From NCBI RefSeq assembly GCF_017994015.1, contig NZ_JAGOLP010000002.1, positions 62,001-126,000 on the forward strand: DNA of 64,000 nt, written 5' to 3'. Numbering within the stretch: the first letter of the stretch is position 1; each line of letters starts with the position of its first letter. The stretch comes from Ferrovibrio sp. GTDB taxonomy: Bacteria > Pseudomonadota > Alphaproteobacteria > Ferrovibrionales > Ferrovibrionaceae. Made by a program: the position numbers and the translations under genes. This document shows positions 17,623 to 25,370 of this stretch, in pieces. A model generated the notes under the pieces. It ran no database searches and was not told the origin of the DNA. It worked only from the letters and a program-made list of their open reading frames with translations.

Positions 17623-18570
17623 ATGACCGGTGAGCATCGCTACCGGATCTATGGCCTGACCCTGCGCAGCCCACGGCCGCTGCCGCTGCTATGGCCGGAA
17701 CCCGATGCGGATCGTGCCGCCGATATCCTGCTGCACTTTGCCCCGGTGGCGATCCCGACCATGCCGCCGCTGCGCCAGGCGCGCCGGCTGGCAATCCATG
17801 CTGATGGCAGCGGCCTGTTTCAGGCCCTGCGCGGCGCGCGTTTCCTGATCCGCGACGGCCGCGAAATCACCATAGACCTGCCGCCCGACACGCCTGCGGC
17901 AGAATTGCACGCGCTGCTCTGCGGCCCGCCGCTGGGCTGGCTGATGTGCCAGCGCGGCCAGCCGCCGCTGCATGCCTGTGTGGTGCAGATCGGCGCGGCG
18001 GCGGTGGCGCTGGCGGGCGATAGCGGTGCTGGCAAATCCACCCTGGCCCGCGCCCTGATCGCCCGTGGCCATGGCCTGATAACCGACGATCAGGCGGTGA
18101 TCGATGCCGAAGCCCGGCTGGTGCAGCCAGGCTTTCCAGCCATGAAACTATGGCAGGGCGCAGCGGTTATGGCCGGCGACAGGGTGCAGCCAGCGCTGCG
18201 CGTGCGCGAAGGACTGGATAAATACTATATCCCGATGCCGCAAAGCTTTCGGCCACAGCCGCTGCCCCTGGCGCTGGTGCTGGTATTGTCGCCCGGCGCA
18301 AATGGGCAAAGGCTGGAGCGGGCCAAGGGGCCGGAGACTGCAACGCTTTTGCTGCGTCACCTGTATCGGCCGGAATTCAGCCGGGGCGACAAACTGGCGC
18401 GCATTGCTTTCCAGCGCAGCGTGGCCCTGGCCGGCGCTGTGCCGCTCTACCGGCTGGAGCGCAGCGGCGATCTGGCCGATCTGCCCGCCCTTGTGGCAAC
18501 CGTGGAAAACCTGGCGGCCCGGCATCCCCCGCTCACTCGTCATGCCCGGGCGTGCCTTGACCAGACATGA
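17623..18570 (+). CDS. HprK-like serine kinase of a RiPP locus
   Basis: A 315-residue protein related to the kinase domain of HPr kinase. PPLHACVVQIG is followed by the P-loop GDSGAGKST (residues 132-140) and LITDDQAVI (Walker B region). It lacks the N-terminal domain of true HPr kinases, as do the kinases of paeninodin-type lasso clusters, which phosphorylate the C-terminal Ser of the precursor. The precursor encoded here ends in Ser, which fits. It is the only gene of the locus on the plus strand. Its last dozen codons (TRHARACLDQT) run into a copy of the CGTCATGCCCGGG repeat, so the natural C-terminus may have been altered by repeat insertion. Confidence 0.82.
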   Translation: MTGEHRYRIYGLTLRSPRPLPLLWPEPDADRAADILLHFAPVAIPTMPPLRQARRLAIHADGSGLFQALRGARFLIRDGREITIDLPPDTPAAELHALLCGPPLGWLMCQRGQPPLHACVVQIGAAAVALAGDSGAGKSTLARALIARGHGLITDDQAVIDAEARLVQPGFPAMKLWQGAAVMAGDRVQPALRVREGLDKYYIPMPQSFRPQPLPLALVLVLSPGANGQRLERAKGPETATLLLRHLYRPEFSRGDKLARIAFQRSVALAGAVPLYRLERSGDLADLPALVATVENLAARHPPLTRHARACLDQT

Positions 18571-18620
18571 AATCAGCGCTGCTGAAATATCGCGGCGCTC
18601 AAATCCATCACCCTCACCGT

Positions 18621-18714
18621 CGTCATGCCCGGGCTTGACCCGGTCATCATATTTTCCTTGGAATTTAGCCATATTTTTGGCAAAAACGGGATGCCCGCTT
18701 CCGCGGGCATGACG
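18621..18714. repeat. 94-bp CGTCATG palindromic element
   Basis: Starts CGTCATGCCCGGGCTTGACC and ends GCGGGCATGACG, with an AT-rich centre (ATTTTCCTTGG...TTTTTGGC). Outer inverted repeats and an internal hairpin at the right end, GCCCGCTTCCGCGGGC. A truncated left-end copy also lies at about 18534-18553 inside the 3' end of the kinase gene. Confidence 0.8.
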
Positions 18715-18747
18715 ACGGAGGGGAGACTCAGTCGGTCAGAAGTTATG

Positions 18748-18780
18748 CCGGACAGTCGTGGGTCAAGCCCGGGCATGGCG
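18748..18780. repeat. Partial repeat, CCGGACAG...GGGCATG end type
   Basis: GCCGGACAGTCGTGGGTCAAGCCCGGGCATGGCG. It closely matches 22161-22202 and the reverse complement of about 25299-25337, so it is a second, asymmetric end of the same repeat family. Confidence 0.7.
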
Positions 18781-18816
18781 AGTGAGGATGAGGCGGGCAA
18801 GCGCCATAACCATCAT

Positions 18817-19791
18817 TCAGCCAAGCTGGCCGGCATGCAAAGCCGCCAGCCTGTGCCAGGGTGGGCGCAGAAACTGGTCACACAAGGCGCGGATTTCCGG
18901 GCTGGCGGCAGCCTGCTTTTCGGCGCGATCATCGCTGAACGGCAAGCGGCCGGCGCGGTTCCAGGCCTGCAATTTTGTCACCTCGGCCATCGCCGCCAGT
19001 TCATCCGGGCCGGGCGTGATGCCCAGGCGCGGCAGCAGCCGGGTGATGATGGCATCCGGCAATTCCGCATAATCCAGGATCAGCCAGCCGGCGGGATTCT
19101 GCGCCACGCGGTCGGCCAGGATGCTGAAGGCGCGGCCCAGGCAATGGGCGATGAATTCCGCATCACTGAGGCGGCTTTGCCGGTCCAGCGCCAGGCCCGA
19201 AAGCAGCGGCGACCAGGCCATGTGGCGCAAATGCAGCCAGCCCGGTTTGCCGCGCAGATTGGATACCAGGATTTCCAGCGGATCGCGGATCAGCAGCAGC
19301 CTCTGCATGCCGGGATGCAGGCGCGTGAACAGGTCTGGCTCCAGACCGGCGCGCAAAGATTGTTTCACCACCAGATGGCGCGCCGCGTGGTGCAGCGGTT
19401 GGCCCAGCGCCAGCAGGGTTTTATCCAGCGCCGCCAGCCGTTCGGCATCCGGCACCAGGCTCCAGAAGGCGCCGCAGATATCAACCAGCGCGCCCGGTTC
19501 ATCCGTCACCTGCAAAGCCTGGAGGCAGGCCAGCATCCGCGCGGTCAAGGTGGAGCCGCAGCGCGTCAGATGCCAGATCGAAAGCAGCGGCGGCAAGGCC
19601 GGCCGGCCCGGCTGAAAGGCGCGGATCGGGAGTGTTTGCAGCCCGGCCGCTGCCGGATCGCCAGCCGGCGGGCGGCCATGCAGGCCGAACAGAAAATCCG
19701 CCGGCCCGGCTATCGGGCGCAAAACAAAATCGCCGCCCTGGCCCGACGGCACTGCCCGCACCGGCATCAAAGCCGGCGCAACTTCAGTCAT
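18817..19791 (-). CDS. Sulfotransferase-like protein of the lasso-type locus
   Basis: A 324-residue protein with a sulfotransferase-like PAPS-binding region: IWHLTRCGSTLTARMLA (about residues 92-108, comparable to the 5'-phosphosulfate loop) and LLIRDPLEILVSNLRGKPG (3'-phosphate loop). It starts inside the end of the cyclase gene with an 8-nt overlap (ATGACTGA), so it is made with the cyclase. Some paeninodin-type clusters also encode a sulfotransferase homologue (established knowledge, recalled). The precursor core contains five Ser and one Thr, possible acceptors, but whether it sulfates the peptide is unknown. Confidence 0.75.
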   Translation of the reverse strand: MTEVAPALMPVRAVPSGQGGDFVLRPIAGPADFLFGLHGRPPAGDPAAAGLQTLPIRAFQPGRPALPPLLSIWHLTRCGSTLTARMLACLQALQVTDEPGALVDICGAFWSLVPDAERLAALDKTLLALGQPLHHAARHLVVKQSLRAGLEPDLFTRLHPGMQRLLLIRDPLEILVSNLRGKPGWLHLRHMAWSPLLSGLALDRQSRLSDAEFIAHCLGRAFSILADRVAQNPAGWLILDYAELPDAIITRLLPRLGITPGPDELAAMAEVTKLQAWNRAGRLPFSDDRAEKQAAASPEIRALCDQFLRPPWHRLAALHAGQLG

Positions 19792-21703
19792 TGCGGCCTT
19801 CCTGCATCAGGATGAACTGCCCGAGCCGCAACGCTTCGCCCAGGCCCTTGCGCAGACGATGCGAGGTGGGAAACCGCCCGGCCTGTTCCGGCGTGGCCGG
19901 CCAGGCATCCAGGATGGCACGCATCTGCGCCGTATCCAGGATGGCGCCGGCCAGCGGCGAGCGTTCGATCCGCGCCAGTTCCGCCGCCATCCAGTCGCGC
20001 CGGCGATCCATCCAATCGTACCAATCGGCATGTTGCAGGCCGATGCGGGTTTCCAGCCGGATATTGTCGGGCGCCTGACCCGCCAGCAGCCGGCGCGCCA
20101 GCCGGCGATCCATGCCATTGCAGCGGTATTGTTCACGCGGCAGCGCCAGGCAGAATTCCACCAGATCAAGATCGAGATAGGGATCCCGCCAGGCCCAGCT
20201 CTGGCCTTGCAGGAAATGCGCAAACTGCGCATTGGTATGGCGATGCCGGTCCAGAATCAGAATCTGCGCATCCAGGTCGGGCGAGCCGGTGCGCAGCAGC
20301 GGCCGGTCATGATCATCCAGCTCCAGCCGTTGCGCCACATCCGGCCGCAACGTGCTCCATTCCTGCCACCAGTAATCGCGCTGGCCGCGCAGGCGGCGCA
20401 CCCGCCGCTGCATTTCCGGCGACAGCAGCGGCATCAGGCCCTGATTCCACAATGAACGCGGCCGGCCGCTCCAATCCGGGCGGAACGGGATGACGTTACG
20501 CCATGCCGCCAGCCAGCGCCCGGCCAGCAGCTGATCCGCCACCACATGCCGGCCGGTATAGCTCAGCGTGACATTGCCGGCATCACCGCTCAGCACCGTG
20601 GCAATGCCCTGCTGGCGCATGGTGTGTTCCAGCGGCAGCATCAGCCAGGAAACCTGATGCGGGCTTTTGAACGGCCAGTCGCGGCTTTGCAGCAGGCTGC
20701 CGGGGGTTTCCAGCGCCAGATCGGGCAGGCTGGCATCGGCGACATGGGCGACCAGGCCCGGATATTGCGCCAGGAAAGGCTGCAACCGCTGCCATTCATC
20801 GGCAAAATGCCCGGCATCGGGTTGCAGCAGCCGCGCCGTGGGGTCGCTGCGCACGGTGAGGCTATGAACCGCCGCATCATGCTGCCGCGCGGCGCTGGCC
20901 ACCACGGCGGGGGAATCCAGCCCGGCCGAGAGCAGGCACAAGACCGGCTCGCCTTTGGGCAGCCGCGCCGCCACGGCGCGGTCGAGCAATTCACGCGCCG
21001 CTTCAACATAATCCTCGTCGCGCCGCAGGCGCAGGCTTTGGCGCGGCAGCGGCGACCAGAAGGGCGCGGCTTGCGATACGCCATGGCCCTTGCGCCATTC
21101 CAGCGCTTCGCCCGGCGGCAGGCGGCGAATCTGGCGCCAGGCGGTGCGATCGCCCAGGCGATAATCCATCTTGGCCAGCCGCAGGGCCAGCGCATCCAGA
21201 TCGGGTTCCGGATCAACCTCGGGAAAGGCCAGCAGCCAGCTTGGCCGGCTGGCCACCACCAGGCCATCCGGGGTTTGCGCATAATGCAGGCTGCCCCAAC
21301 CCATCGGGCAACTGGCCAGCAGCAAGGCCTGGCGCTGCGGCTGCCATTGCGCCAGGGCATAATCGCCATTCAGCCGGGCCAGGCCCGCCATGCCCCAGCG
21401 TTCGAGCACCGCATCGGCCAGCAGAGACGCTGAAAGCGCCGGATCACGCCCCAGCGCCGCAGCCAGATGCGGGATATTGTACAAGGCCCCGCTGAGCAGG
21501 GTTATTGTGCCCGAGGCGCCGCCAGACAGACGGCTTGGCGCCAGGTTACGCTGGGGTGGGCGGCGCGCTGCCGGCGCGGTGGCATGATCCAGCCGCAGCA
21601 TGGCGCAATCGGCATCCTGATACAGGCCGGTGATGGCCATGCCGGCCGGGCAACGACGCAGGATAGACTGCGCGGCCGCCCCGGTCGCTGCCAGAAACAT
21701 CAC
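19784..21703 (-). CDS. Asparagine-synthetase-like lasso cyclase (C protein)
   Basis: About 639 residues. The N-terminal third resembles a class II glutamine amidotransferase (LSGALYNIPHL, LARLNGDYALAQW, GWGSLHYA) but lacks the N-terminal Cys, as expected when ammonia is not the nucleophile. The C-terminal ATP-pyrophosphatase domain has LLSAGLDSPAV at about residue 260 in place of SGGxDS, and LSGDAGNVTLSY further on. Such proteins adenylate an Asp/Glu side chain and close the isopeptide ring on the peptide N-terminus. It starts 9 nt after the precursor stop (GTG 21703 or ATG 21700), the precursor-cyclase order seen in lasso clusters. The alternative, a plain AsnB-like amidotransferase, is less likely because of the missing Cys and the neighbours. 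Confidence 0.82.
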   Translation of the reverse strand: MMFLAATGAAAQSILRRCPAGMAITGLYQDADCAMLRLDHATAPAARRPPQRNLAPSRLSGGASGTITLLSGALYNIPHLAAALGRDPALSASLLADAVLERWGMAGLARLNGDYALAQWQPQRQALLLASCPMGWGSLHYAQTPDGLVVASRPSWLLAFPEVDPEPDLDALALRLAKMDYRLGDRTAWRQIRRLPPGEALEWRKGHGVSQAAPFWSPLPRQSLRLRRDEDYVEAARELLDRAVAARLPKGEPVLCLLSAGLDSPAVVASAARQHDAAVHSLTVRSDPTARLLQPDAGHFADEWQRLQPFLAQYPGLVAHVADASLPDLALETPGSLLQSRDWPFKSPHQVSWLMLPLEHTMRQQGIATVLSGDAGNVTLSYTGRHVVADQLLAGRWLAAWRNVIPFRPDWSGRPRSLWNQGLMPLLSPEMQRRVRRLRGQRDYWWQEWSTLRPDVAQRLELDDHDRPLLRTGSPDLDAQILILDRHRHTNAQFAHFLQGQSWAWRDPYLDLDLVEFCLALPREQYRCNGMDRRLARRLLAGQAPDNIRLETRIGLQHADWYDWMDRRRDWMAAELARIERSPLAGAILDTAQMRAILDAWPATPEQAGRFPTSHRLRKGLGEALRLGQFILMQEGRND

Positions 21704-21712
21704 CGGGCTTGG

Positions 21713-21877
21713 TCAGGAATGGGTGTTGATGAAGCCATCCGAGGACTGGTCACTGGAACCTTTGGTCAGCGCGCTGGCGTCATAGAGCCGCAGCTTGGGT
21801 GTGGACCAGGGCAGGCGCTGGTTGTCTGACCGATCAGCGTTTTCCTGGATTTCAGGTATATTTATATCAGTCATCAT
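21713..21877 (-). CDS. Lasso-type RiPP precursor peptide
   Basis: A 54-residue peptide from ATG 21877 (a second ATG follows at 21874; the frame stays open to 21919). The leader carries the lasso recognition motif YxxPxLxxxGxxxxxT with exact spacing: Trp24, Pro27, Leu29, Asp33, Thr38, with Trp for Tyr and Asp for Gly. Thr38 is then at the -2 position and cleavage after Lys39 would release the core GSSDQSSDGFINTHS (15 residues). Gly1 and Asp8 of that core are placed for an 8-residue macrolactam, leaving a 7-residue tail. The C-terminal Ser is the residue phosphorylated by HprK-like kinases in paeninodin-type systems. Function of the product is unknown. A truncated CGTCATTCC repeat lies just upstream. 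Confidence 0.82.
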   Translation of the reverse strand: MMTDINIPEIQENADRSDNQRLPWSTPKLRLYDASALTKGSSDQSSDGFINTHS

Positions 21878-22034
21878 CACAAACCCGTCATTCCGGACCA
21901 GCCGGGGCGAACCCGGCAATGTTGCAAAATAATGCCGCTTGGCCTGGCAGGCAAGCAGAAGTCGGGCCAGACCAAGGATGCGGGTCCACGGCTGTTCGGG
22001 TCAATCGGATGGCGCTTTTGCGCCCCCGGAAAGT

Positions 22035-22125
22035 CGTCATGCCCGCGAAAGCGGGCATCCCGTTTGGAAAAATATGTCTGAATTCCTGGGAAAATGGGAT
22101 GCCCGGGTCAAGCCCGGGCATGACG
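22035..22125. repeat. 91-bp CGTCATG palindromic element
   Basis: CGTCATGCCCGCGAAAGCGGGCATCCC at the left, GGGATGCCCGGGTCAAGCCCGGGCATGACG (written in parts: GGGATGCCCGGG and AAGCCCGGGCATGACG) at the right, with an AT-rich centre. Each end is itself a hairpin. The 345-bp gap 21878-22222 upstream of the lasso precursor consists mostly of these repeats; I see no gene in it. Confidence 0.8.
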
Positions 22126-22160
22126 AGAGGGGCAGGAACCGGTCCGGTGCAGGCCGGTGC

Positions 22161-22202
22161 AATTTAAACCGGACAGCCGTGGGTCAAGCCCGGGCATGAC
22201 GA
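22161..22202. repeat. Partial repeat, AATTTAAACCGGACAG...GGGCATGACG
   Basis: Shares AATTTAAACCGGA and GTGGGTCAAGCCCGGGCATGACG with the reverse complement of the sequence at about 25299-25337, and the latter part with 18748-18780. Confidence 0.7.
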
Positions 22203-22222
22203 CGGTGAGGGGGCTGGATTTG

Positions 22223-23518
22223 CTAGCCATCCAGCCGGCTGGCGAGCAGCTTGTCGATGCGGCGGCCATCCATGTCCACCACCTCAAAACGCCAGCCATT
22301 CCAATCCACCCGGTCGCCGGTTTGCGGGATGGCGCCGAAGCGGGCCAGGGCGAAGCCGGCCGCCGTGTCGTAATCATCCTCGTCATCCGGCAGGGTGAAA
22401 CCCAGCGTTTCAGCCATATGGTGGCGCGGCGTGAGGCCATCCACCAGCCAGGAACCATCCTCGCGCGCCAGCAGCCAGGGTTCCACCGGGCCTTCCGGCG
22501 TGGCCAATTCGCCGACGATGAATTCCAGGATATCGGCGGCCGAGACCACACCTTGCAGGCTGCCGAATTCATCCACCACCAGGGCGATGCCGGTGGGCGA
22601 ATGGCGCAATTGCTCCAGCGCTTCCAGCACATCGGCGGTTTCCGGCACCACCGGCGCCGGCCGCACCAGCGGGCGCAGTTCCAGCGGCTTGCCATCAATC
22701 ACCGCATCCAGCGCATCCTTCACCAGCAGGATGCCGTCGATATGATCGATGCCGCCATGGCCGGCCGGCAGACAGGCATGCATACTGCCGCGCAGGGTGG
22801 CCAATTGACGCGGCAGGGGCGCATCCAGGTCGATCCAGTCCAGTTCGGTGCGCGGGGTCATCACCGAGCGCACCGGGCGATCACCCAGCCGCATCACGGC
22901 GGCGATCATGGCGCGTTCGGCCGGCTCCACCACGCCGGCGCTTTCGGCCTCGGCCACCAGGCTTTTGATCTCTTCCTCGGTGACCTGCTCGGCCGTGTCG
23001 TGGCTGCTGCCAAACAGGCGCAGGCAGAGCTTGGCCGAGATATCGAGCAGCGAGACGGCCGGAGAGGCAAAACGCGCCACCTGGGTCATCGGCCTTGCCA
23101 CCAGGCTGGCCATACGCTCGGCATTGCGCAAGGCAAGCTGCTTCGGCACCAATTCGCCAACGATCAGCGACAGATAGGTCACCAGCGTGACCACCAGGGC
23201 GAAGGCGATGCCATCGGCCAGGGCTTCGCTCCAGCCGAATTGTTCCAGCAGGTAGAGGCCGAGCCGCTCAGCCAGCGTGGCGCCGGAAAATGCGCCGGCG
23301 GCGATACCCACCAGGGTGATGCCGATCTGCACCGAAGACAGGAAACGGCCCGGATCGGCGGCCAGCTTGAGCGCCGCCTCGGCGCCGAGATCGCCGCGGC
23401 TGGCCATCAATTGCAGCCGGCTTTTGCGCGCCGACACCACCGCCAGCTCTGACATGGCAAGCACGCCATTGAGCAGGATCAGGGCCACCAGCAGCCCAAG
23501 CTCTGCCGCTAGCGGCAT
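22223..23518 (-). CDS. CNNM/CorC (hemolysin-family) transporter protein
   Basis: A 431-residue membrane protein. DUF21 transmembrane domain in residues 1-180 (LLNGVLAMSELAVVSARKSRLQ, VGELVPKQLALRNAERMA), a CBS pair in about 205-335 (DRPVRSVMTPRTELDWIDLD, ALVVDEFGSLQGVVSAADILE), and a CorC_HlyC domain at the C-terminus (about 345-430, RVDWNGWRFEVVDMDGRRID). Members are linked to magnesium or cobalt efflux; hemolysin is a historical label. It stands alone between repeats and the Rid gene. Confidence 0.92.
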   Translation of the reverse strand: MPLAAELGLLVALILLNGVLAMSELAVVSARKSRLQLMASRGDLGAEAALKLAADPGRFLSSVQIGITLVGIAAGAFSGATLAERLGLYLLEQFGWSEALADGIAFALVVTLVTYLSLIVGELVPKQLALRNAERMASLVARPMTQVARFASPAVSLLDISAKLCLRLFGSSHDTAEQVTEEEIKSLVAEAESAGVVEPAERAMIAAVMRLGDRPVRSVMTPRTELDWIDLDAPLPRQLATLRGSMHACLPAGHGGIDHIDGILLVKDALDAVIDGKPLELRPLVRPAPVVPETADVLEALEQLRHSPTGIALVVDEFGSLQGVVSAADILEFIVGELATPEGPVEPWLLAREDGSWLVDGLTPRHHMAETLGFTLPDDEDDYDTAAGFALARFGAIPQTGDRVDWNGWRFEVVDMDGRRIDKLLASRLDG

Positions 23519-23709
23519 GGCGGCGCACTACTGGAAAGGGAAATCGGGTGAATGGCCGGCGGGGCGCTTAGGCTGCCTGCCGCCGGCGAGAATATTGGCG
23601 CATCATCATTTGGCATGGTGGCGGCATTATACCGGAAAGCCCGGGGCCAAACCAAGGGGCCGTATCGGGCTACCACACATCATTGAATTTGACGGAAATC
23701 CAAATAATA

Positions 23710-24108
23710 TCAGCGCGCAGCCACCGCCTCGATCTCGATCAGCCATTCCGGCCGCATCAGCCGGTCGACAAAAACCGCCGTGGAGGCCGGCTGATGCTCG
23801 CCCAGGAAACGTTTGCGGATGTCGTTGACCGCCGAGCGCATGGCATCATTCAGGTCCAGCGCCTTGCTGTAGAAGATGGTCAGCTTGACCAGGTCCTTCG
23901 GCTCCATCTGGGCCGAGCGCAGGATGGCGCCGATATTGGCCCAAGCGAGATGCGCCTGTTCCAGGATGCCGATGCCGCAGCGGCCGGTGGGATCAACGCC
24001 GACCTGGCCCGAGATATAGAGCAGGCGCTTGCCGACAGGAATTTCGATACCTTGAGCATAGGCACCGACCGGCAACATCGCGTCGCGCGGGTTATGGGCT
24101 TTAAGCAT
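23710..24108 (-). CDS. Rid-family (YjgF/YER057c) protein without the catalytic Arg
   Basis: A 132-residue Rid-fold protein, normally a cytoplasmic trimer. LLYISGQVGVDPTG and LIEIEAVAA are conserved blocks. In RidA enzymes the block P-A-R-S ends with the Arg that binds the 2-imino acid carboxylate; here it reads PASTAVFVDRL, with Ser at the Arg position. Imine deaminase activity is therefore doubtful and another Rid subgroup is likely. It diverges from a TetR gene over 105 bp that contains a TetR-type operator. Confidence 0.88.
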   Translation of the reverse strand: MLKAHNPRDAMLPVGAYAQGIEIPVGKRLLYISGQVGVDPTGRCGIGILEQAHLAWANIGAILRSAQMEPKDLVKLTIFYSKALDLNDAMRSAVNDIRKRFLGEHQPASTAVFVDRLMRPEWLIEIEAVAAR

Positions 24109-24174
24109 TCTGCTTTCCCCTGGTTATGGTTAACCGTAAGTTGCGACAAAGCGCTCGCAACCGCAAGAAAAATA

Positions 24175-24198
24175 ATTATTGACTGATCGGTCCATAAT
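24175..24198. promoter_or_regulatory. TetR-type operator between rid and tetR genes
   Basis: ATTATTGAC-TGATCG-GTCCATAAT, inverted repeat with 8 of 9 matches per arm around the core GACTGATCGGTC. It lies 15 bp before the TetR start, so autoregulation and control of the divergent Rid gene are likely. Confidence 0.65.
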
Positions 24199-24213
24199 TG
24201 GCAGGGTGGCGCC

Positions 24214-24840
24214 ATGGCCCGACCGAAGGAATTTGACGCTGAAACCGCCCTGCTGCGCGCCATGGAGCTGTTCTGGCGCCAGGGTTTCGCCGCCACCTCG
24301 CTGAGCCAGCTGGTGGCGGTGATGGGGATCAGCCGCCAGAGCCTGTATGACACCTATGGCGACAAGAACCGCCTGTTTCTGGCCGCACTCGACCGTTATT
24401 GCGCCGACCTGGCAGCGCATCTGCTCGCGCCATTGCTGCAACCCGGCGCCGGGCTGGCGGCTTTGCATCAGGCCAGTGTGGCGCTGATTGATTTCCTGCT
24501 CGCCTTTCCCGAGCGCCGCGCCTGCCTGATGGTGAATTCGGCGATGGAAATGGCGCCGCATGATGCCGCCGTGGCTGCTCGCGCCCGGGCGCATTGGCAG
24601 GGCATGGAACAGGCTTTCGCCGCCGCTTTGCGCACTGCCCGCGCCAGGGGCGAGATCGCCAGCCCGGAAGCGCCGGAAAACCTGGCGCGTTTCCTGGTTG
24701 GCATGGCCAACGGCCTGATCGTGGCGGCAAAAAGCGGCGCCGACCGCGCTGCGCTCAGCGATATTGCCCGGCTCGGCGCCGGCATCCTGCAACCCGATCC
24801 TGCTGTCATCCTCACCCACGAAGAAAGGTTATCGCCATGA
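24214..24840 (+). CDS. TetR-family transcriptional regulator
   Basis: A 208-residue regulator with helix-turn-helix in residues 10-55 (ALLRAMELFWRQGFAATSLS, MGISRQSLYDTYGDKNRLFL) and a ligand domain after residue 80 (AFPERRACLMVNSAMEMAPHD). The FWRQGFAATS type resembles TetR proteins that control small-molecule or electrophile responses. Its stop overlaps the start of the MAPEG gene (ATGA), so regulator and target are one unit, probably repressed through 24175-24198. Confidence 0.9.
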   Translation: MARPKEFDAETALLRAMELFWRQGFAATSLSQLVAVMGISRQSLYDTYGDKNRLFLAALDRYCADLAAHLLAPLLQPGAGLAALHQASVALIDFLLAFPERRACLMVNSAMEMAPHDAAVAARARAHWQGMEQAFAAALRTARARGEIASPEAPENLARFLVGMANGLIVAAKSGADRAALSDIARLGAGILQPDPAVILTHEERLSP

Positions 24841-25226
24841 GTATCGAACTTTCCATGCTGGCCTGGTCGGCTTTGCTCTGCCTGCTGCTCGCTTTCCCCT
24901 ATACGCTCGGCTTCATCGCCCAGCGCGGCCTCTACAGCGTGGCCGGCAACCGCGAGGATTTTCCCGCTGCCGGCGGCTGGATCGGCCGCTCGCATCGCGC
25001 CCATCTCAACATGGTGGAAAATCTGGTGCCGTTTGCCGCCCTGGTGCTGGTGGCGCAGCTGGCCGGCAAGAATGATGCGATGACCGCCGCCGGCGCGCAG
25101 CTTTTCTTCTGGGCCAGGCTGGGCCACGCCATCGTCTACACCGCCGGCATCCCCTGGGCGCGCACCATCGCCTATTTCGGCGGCGTGGTTGGCATGCTGG
25201 TGATCCTGTGGCGCATCCTGGCCTGA
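24837..25226 (+). CDS. MAPEG-family membrane protein
   Basis: A 129-residue protein with four hydrophobic segments (about 5-25, 58-78, 82-100, 108-128). The family hallmark is RAHLNMVENLVPFAALVLVA. MAPEG proteins include glutathione transferases and peroxidases; the bacterial members are mostly uncharacterised. It is coupled to the TetR gene by a 4-nt overlap, which suggests an inducible detoxification function. Confidence 0.88.
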   Translation: MSIELSMLAWSALLCLLLAFPYTLGFIAQRGLYSVAGNREDFPAAGGWIGRSHRAHLNMVENLVPFAALVLVAQLAGKNDAMTAAGAQLFFWARLGHAIVYTAGIPWARTIAYFGGVVGMLVILWRILA

Positions 25227-25370
25227 GCCACTGAATGGCCTGAGCTGCCGGCCCGTCGTCAAATTCCGCTCTGGCGACGGGCTGTCCAGTTCAGCGCGTC
25301 AAATGCCGGGCGTGACCCACGGCTATCCGGTTTAAATTTCAACCGTTTTTCAGACCGGTTTCTCCCCCCT

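Noticed and set aside
21713-21919. 68-residue version of the RiPP precursor
   Set aside because: The extra 14 residues come from a truncated intergenic repeat (CCGTCATTCCGG); the tandem ATGs at 21877/21874 are better starts.
22157-23452. 431-residue plus-strand frame
   Set aside because: Opposite the CNNM/CorC gene and begins within a repeat; no recognisable protein features.
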